Shown: positions 16,824 through 19,785 of the stretch, one piece after another
Position numbering within the stretch: position 1 is the first letter of the stretch
How the letters are laid out: each line of letters opens with the position of its first letter
NCBI GenBank assembly: GCA_938022295.1
Contig: CALIDR010000092.1
Coordinates: 1 to 19,785 of the forward strand
Origin: an uncultured Burkholderiaceae bacterium
GTDB lineage: Bacteria > Pseudomonadota > Gammaproteobacteria > Burkholderiales > Burkholderiaceae_C
Length of the DNA stretch: 19,785 bases
Direction of reading: 5' to 3'
The notes under the pieces: generated by a model
The model's database searches: none
What the model saw: the letters and a program-made list of their open reading frames with translations, nothing else
Told to the model about the DNA's origin: nothing
Position numbers and translations under genes: made by a program

Positions 16824-17402
16824 CTATGAATGGTGGATCACGCCGCGACGCGGGTCGCGCCGGTAGGCGGCCTCGTTGGCGACGGCGGTCAGCAGCGCCA
16901 CGTCGGCCCACACGCCGTTGGTGGTCCACATCTTCGTGCCGTCGACGACGTAGTGGTCGCCGTCGGCGACGGCCCGCGTCGTGAGGTTGCGCGTATCGGA
17001 GCCGGCCTGCGGCTCGCTCATCATGTCGCCCATGAACGCGCGGCCGGTGATGCCGGCCTCGACGTAGCGGTCCTTCATCCACGGCTGCCCCTGCCGCGCG
17101 ATGATCTCGACGACGATGTTGTGCGAGTCGATCGTCACTGCCAGCGACGGCCATGCGCGCGCGAACTCCTCGGCGAGCAGGACGCGCTCGAGGAGGCTGC
17201 GGTTCGTGCCGCCCACCTCGTGCGGCAGGCTCGCGTGCATGATGCCGCAGGGCTGCAGCCGCGCGACGAGGTCGTCGAGTTCGTGTCGCGCGAGCGGGCT
17301 ACCGGCGTCGCGGCGGTCGCCGATCGGCTGGATCTCGCGCGCGAGGAAGTCGCGGAACGCGAGGCGGCGGTGCTCGACGTCGGCGGGGATGGCGAAGTCC
17401 AT
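16824..17402 (-). pseudogene. Acyl-CoA dehydrogenase, N-terminal part (interrupted gene)
   Basis: Starting at ATG 17402 (MDFAIPADVEHRRLAFRDFL), this frame holds the N-terminal helical domain and most of the middle beta domain, including MGDMMSEPQAGSDTRNL, the FAD/substrate-binding signature, and GTKMWTTNGVWADV. It breaks off at RRGVIHH and meets a TAG supplied by the IS element after one more codon (stop 16826-16824). A 192-aa truncated product lacks the catalytic glutamate and the C-terminal bundle and should be inactive. It lies 56 bp after the thiolase stop, so the two were an operon with the thiolase first. Confidence 0.88.
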
Positions 17403-17458
17403 CGGTCGATCTCGGGTGAGGTGCAATCGCGGGCGCGGCGACACCCGCTGTCGGCACG

Positions 17459-18667
17459 CTAGCGGCGCAGGTTCTCGATCAGCGTCGCCATGCCCATGCC
17501 CGAGCCGAGGCACATGCTGATCACCGCGTAGCGGCCGCCGGTGTCGGCGAGGTGGTGCATCGCGGTGATCGTCATGCGCAGGCCGGTCGCCCCGGGCGGG
17601 TGGCCGATGCTGATGCCGCCGCCGTAGAGGTTGGTGCGCTCGCGCGGCAGACCGAGCTCGCGCTCGGCGTGCAGGTTGACGACGGCGAAGGCCTCGTTGA
17701 TCTCGAAGTAGTCGATGTCGCCGACCCGCAGCCGGTTGCGCTCGAGCAGCCGGCGCACCGCCGGAACCGGCCCGGCGCCCATGATCTCGGGCGGCACGCC
17801 GACCACCGCGTAGTCGACGAGCCGCGCCTCCGGCGCGATGCCGAGCTCGGCCGCGGCCTCGCGATGCGCGACGACGATCGCCGCGGCGCCGTCGGTGACG
17901 CCGCTGGAGTTGCCGGCGGTCACGCTGCCGCCGTCGCCGGTGCGGAACACAGGCGCCAGGGACGCGAGCTTCTCGGCGGTGACGCCGGGGCGCGGGAACT
18001 CGTCGTGCTCGAAGCGCCGCGTGCGCGCCGGCTTCGAGCCCGGCTCGGGCACGTCGATCGGCGCGATCTGCCGCGCCAGGAAGCCCGAACGCATCGCGGC
18101 GGCCGCGCGCTGCTGGCTCATCAGGGCCCAGGCGTCCATGTCCTCGCGCCGATGGCCGAAGCGCTGCGCCAGCGTCTCGGCCGTCTCGCCCATCAGCTCG
18201 CGCGTGAACGGGCAGCGGTAGATGTAGTCGAGGCCATCGACGAACTCGAACGGGCCGCGCGTGGCGCCCCAGCGCACCTTGTGCGCGAGGTACGGCACGC
18301 GCGAGTAGTTCTCGCCGCCGGCGGCGACCGCGACGCGGCTGTGCCCGGTGATGATCTGCAGCGCGGCGCTGACGATCGCCTGCGAGCCGGTGCCGCAGGC
18401 GCGCACGACGCCGAGCGCGGCACTGTCGACCGGCAGGCCGGCCCCGAGGGCGATCTTGCGGCTGACGAACAGCCCGTCGTGGTCGACCGGCGCGGTGTTG
18501 CCGAACACGAGGTGGTCCACCGCCGCTGCGTCGAGCCCGGCGCGCGCCAGGGATGCCTTCACGACATGGGTGCCCATGACGGACAGCGGGACATCGCGCA
18601 GCGACTTGCCGAAGTCTCCGAACGGCGTGCGCACGCCGGCGCTGAGGATGACGTCGTCGAATGCCAT
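17459..18667 (-). CDS. Acetyl-CoA acyltransferase (thiolase, FadA/AtoB type)
   Basis: This 402-aa protein starts MAFDDVILSAGVRTPFGDFGKSL. The nucleophilic cysteine is C91 (VRACGTGSQAI), followed by NEAFAVVNLHAE, the catalytic histidine H356 (GGGISIGHPPGATG) and the second cysteine C386 (SMCLGSGMG). All catalytic residues of a degradative or biosynthetic thiolase are present. It would cleave a 3-ketoacyl-CoA with CoA, or condense two acyl-CoAs. The ATG at 18667 was chosen over an in-frame upstream start at 18733 because homology starts here. It is first in an operon with the interrupted dehydrogenase and is divergent from a second thiolase-like gene. Confidence 0.92.
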   Translation of the reverse strand: MAFDDVILSAGVRTPFGDFGKSLRDVPLSVMGTHVVKASLARAGLDAAAVDHLVFGNTAPVDHDGLFVSRKIALGAGLPVDSAALGVVRACGTGSQAIVSAALQIITGHSRVAVAAGGENYSRVPYLAHKVRWGATRGPFEFVDGLDYIYRCPFTRELMGETAETLAQRFGHRREDMDAWALMSQQRAAAAMRSGFLARQIAPIDVPEPGSKPARTRRFEHDEFPRPGVTAEKLASLAPVFRTGDGGSVTAGNSSGVTDGAAAIVVAHREAAAELGIAPEARLVDYAVVGVPPEIMGAGPVPAVRRLLERNRLRVGDIDYFEINEAFAVVNLHAERELGLPRERTNLYGGGISIGHPPGATGLRMTITAMHHLADTGGRYAVISMCLGSGMGMATLIENLRR

Positions 18668-18740
18668 GCCGCGAGCGTTCCAGCAACCCGCCGCGGTGCC
18701 CACTAGGGCTAACGCGCATGGCCAGGGTGCCACCGTCCAA

Positions 18741-18754
18741 CAAACAATCGTTTG
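18741..18754. promoter_or_regulatory. CAAAC-N4-GTTTG palindrome between divergent thiolase genes
   Basis: CAAAC-AATC-GTTTG sits in the 189-bp divergent gap and stands out as AT-rich in its surroundings. It matches the form (G/C)AAAC-N2-4-GTTT(G/C) reported for PsrA-type TetR regulators of beta-oxidation. No such regulator gene is in the window, so the assignment rests on motif and context. Confidence 0.45.
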
Positions 18755-18856
18755 GCAAATGGATCAGCCGTCCTTCGCACATGTTGCTGCGGCGCAGCAG
18801 CGTCGCCCTCGTGGCCGCGTCGCGGCGGCGACGGCGTCGCCGGCGGCGGAGGGACG

Positions 18857-19785
18857 ATGACCGACGTATACGTGGTCGCCACGTCGTGCACGCCGTTCGG
18901 CAAGCACGCAGACCGCACCTTCCAGGACCTCGTGCGCTGGGCCTACCTCGACCTGCTCGCCGATGCCGGACTGACGGCGGCGGACGCGCCGCTGATCGAG
19001 CAGGCGTGGTTCGGCAACTGCGGCATGGGGCAGTGGGGGCAGGGCGGCATCCGCGGGCAGGTGTGCTTCACGCCGCTGGTGGAGCAGGCGCTGTTTCCCG
19101 AGCGGGTCGGGATGATCAACGTCGAGGGCGGGTGCGCGACCGGCTCGATGGCCTTCCACGGCGCGTGGAAGGACGTGCTCTCGGGCCAGGCGCAGGTGAG
19201 CCTGGCGATCGCGGTCGAGAAGCTGGTCAGCCCCGACGACCCGGCGCGCGTGCCGGCGATCTTCGGCACCGCGATCGACCAGCTCGAGCCCTGGCGCTGG
19301 CGCGACTACTACCGCGCCGCGGGCGAAGCCGCGGGCAAGCCGTTCGAGCCCGGCCCCGGCCGCACGATCTTCATGGACACCTACGCGATGCAGGCCGCGT
19401 GGCACATGAAGACTCACGGCACGACGCTCCGGCAGATCGCCGTCGCGGCGTCGAAGAACCACCGCCACGGCAGCCTGAACCCGAAGGCGCAGTACCGGTT
19501 CGAGATCGGGGTCGACGACGTGCTCGGCGACCGCGAGGTCAGCTGGCCGCTGACGCGCGCGATGTGCTCGCCGCTCGGCGACGGCGCGGCCGCCGCGCTG
19601 CTGTGCTCCGAGGCGGCGCTGGCCGACTTCCCGCCGGCCGCGCGCAGTCGCGCCGTGAAGGTGCGCACGAGCCAGCTCGCGGGCGGCAAGTACCGGCGGC
19701 TCGACGAGCCGGGGCTGTCGCGCGTGGCGGCCGACAAGGCCTACGCACACAGCGGGCTGCAGCCGGCGGACATCGACGTCGTCGA
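18857..19785 (+). CDS. SCP2/lipid-transfer-type thiolase, 3' end beyond the window
   Basis: The 309 complete codons visible start MTDVYVVATSCTPFGKHADRTF behind a GGAGGG ribosome site. The nucleophilic cysteine is C93 in VEGGCATGSMAF. Then come a FMDTYAMQAAWHMKTHGT helix region, KNHRHGSLNPKAQYR and SPLGDGAAAALL. These are features of the thiolase-like branch related to SCP-x and the lipid-transfer proteins rather than FadA. The C-terminal half with the His and second Cys lies outside. Enzymes of this branch act on branched or cyclic acyl-CoAs such as sterol side chains; that this one does so is a guess. It diverges from the other thiolase gene. Confidence 0.85.
   Translation, partial: MTDVYVVATSCTPFGKHADRTFQDLVRWAYLDLLADAGLTAADAPLIEQAWFGNCGMGQWGQGGIRGQVCFTPLVEQALFPERVGMINVEGGCATGSMAFHGAWKDVLSGQAQVSLAIAVEKLVSPDDPARVPAIFGTAIDQLEPWRWRDYYRAAGEAAGKPFEPGPGRTIFMDTYAMQAAWHMKTHGTTLRQIAVAASKNHRHGSLNPKAQYRFEIGVDDVLGDREVSWPLTRAMCSPLGDGAAAALLCSEAALADFPPAARSRAVKVRTSQLAGGKYRRLDEPGLSRVAADKAYAHSGLQPADIDVV

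Larger units (their letters stand above)
15107..16829 (-). mobile_element. IS605-type insertion element inside the acyl-CoA dehydrogenase gene
   Basis: About 1723 bp split the dehydrogenase. It carries tnpB (minus) and a divergent tnpA remnant (plus), the IS605 gene arrangement, with hairpins near both ends and no long terminal inverted repeats or target duplication. The right end (15107 side) finishes GTTCAT and the left side reads CATTCAT, both on the minus strand. Cutting at the shared CAT rejoins the dehydrogenase in frame, giving GVIH-H-LLVD. Cutting at the shared TTCAT gives a frameshifted joint, so the exact ends are ambiguous by a few bases. Because tnpA is broken, mobility would need a transposase supplied from elsewhere. 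Confidence 0.85.

Overview
The window is about 20 kb of GC-rich chromosomal DNA with dense codon-biased genes, short intergenic gaps and ATGA/GTGA overlaps. The gene families (Liv-type ABC operon, AcoR-like sigma-54 activator, Baeyer-Villiger monooxygenase, beta-oxidation enzymes) suggest an environmental betaproteobacterium of the Burkholderiales. That placement is inference from gene style; there is no rRNA or marker gene here.

Layout. (1) 1-354: the end of a LuxR/FixJ-type response regulator, followed by a histidine-kinase ATPase fragment lacking its N-terminal part. (2) 726-7954, plus strand: a GntR/FCD regulator, a periplasmic solute-binding protein, two Liv-type permeases, two Liv-type ATPases and an acyl-CoA ligase. 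This looks like one operon for uptake and CoA activation of an organic acid. (3) 8096-8661, minus strand: a mazEF toxin-antitoxin pair whose gene junction looks damaged. (4) 8982-14132: a serine esterase/beta-lactamase-fold gene and a Baeyer-Villiger monooxygenase on the minus strand, divergent from an AcoR-like sigma-54 activator. A good -24/-12 sequence and a perfect upstream palindrome lie between them, so a ketone is probably oxidised to an ester and hydrolysed under sigma-54 control. (5) 14501-18667, minus strand: a thiolase and an acyl-CoA dehydrogenase, the latter cut in two by a 1.7-kb IS605-type element. (6) 18857-end, plus strand: a second, SCP2-type thiolase running off the window, separated from the first by a CAAAC-N4-GTTTG palindrome.

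The most interesting region is the IS605-type element at about 15107-16829. It carries an apparently intact TnpB (RuvC D/E/D and zinc ribbon), a right-end hairpin as expected for the 3' end of an omega/reRNA, and a divergent tnpA remnant that has lost its HUH motif but kept its YIEQQ tyrosine motif. TnpB is therefore probably stranded at this locus, with a predicted guide reading into the dehydrogenase gene it disrupts.

The two best regulatory predictions are the sigma-54 promoter plus palindrome upstream of the monooxygenase and the PsrA-like palindrome between the thiolases. All functional statements come from motifs read by eye; no database search was run.
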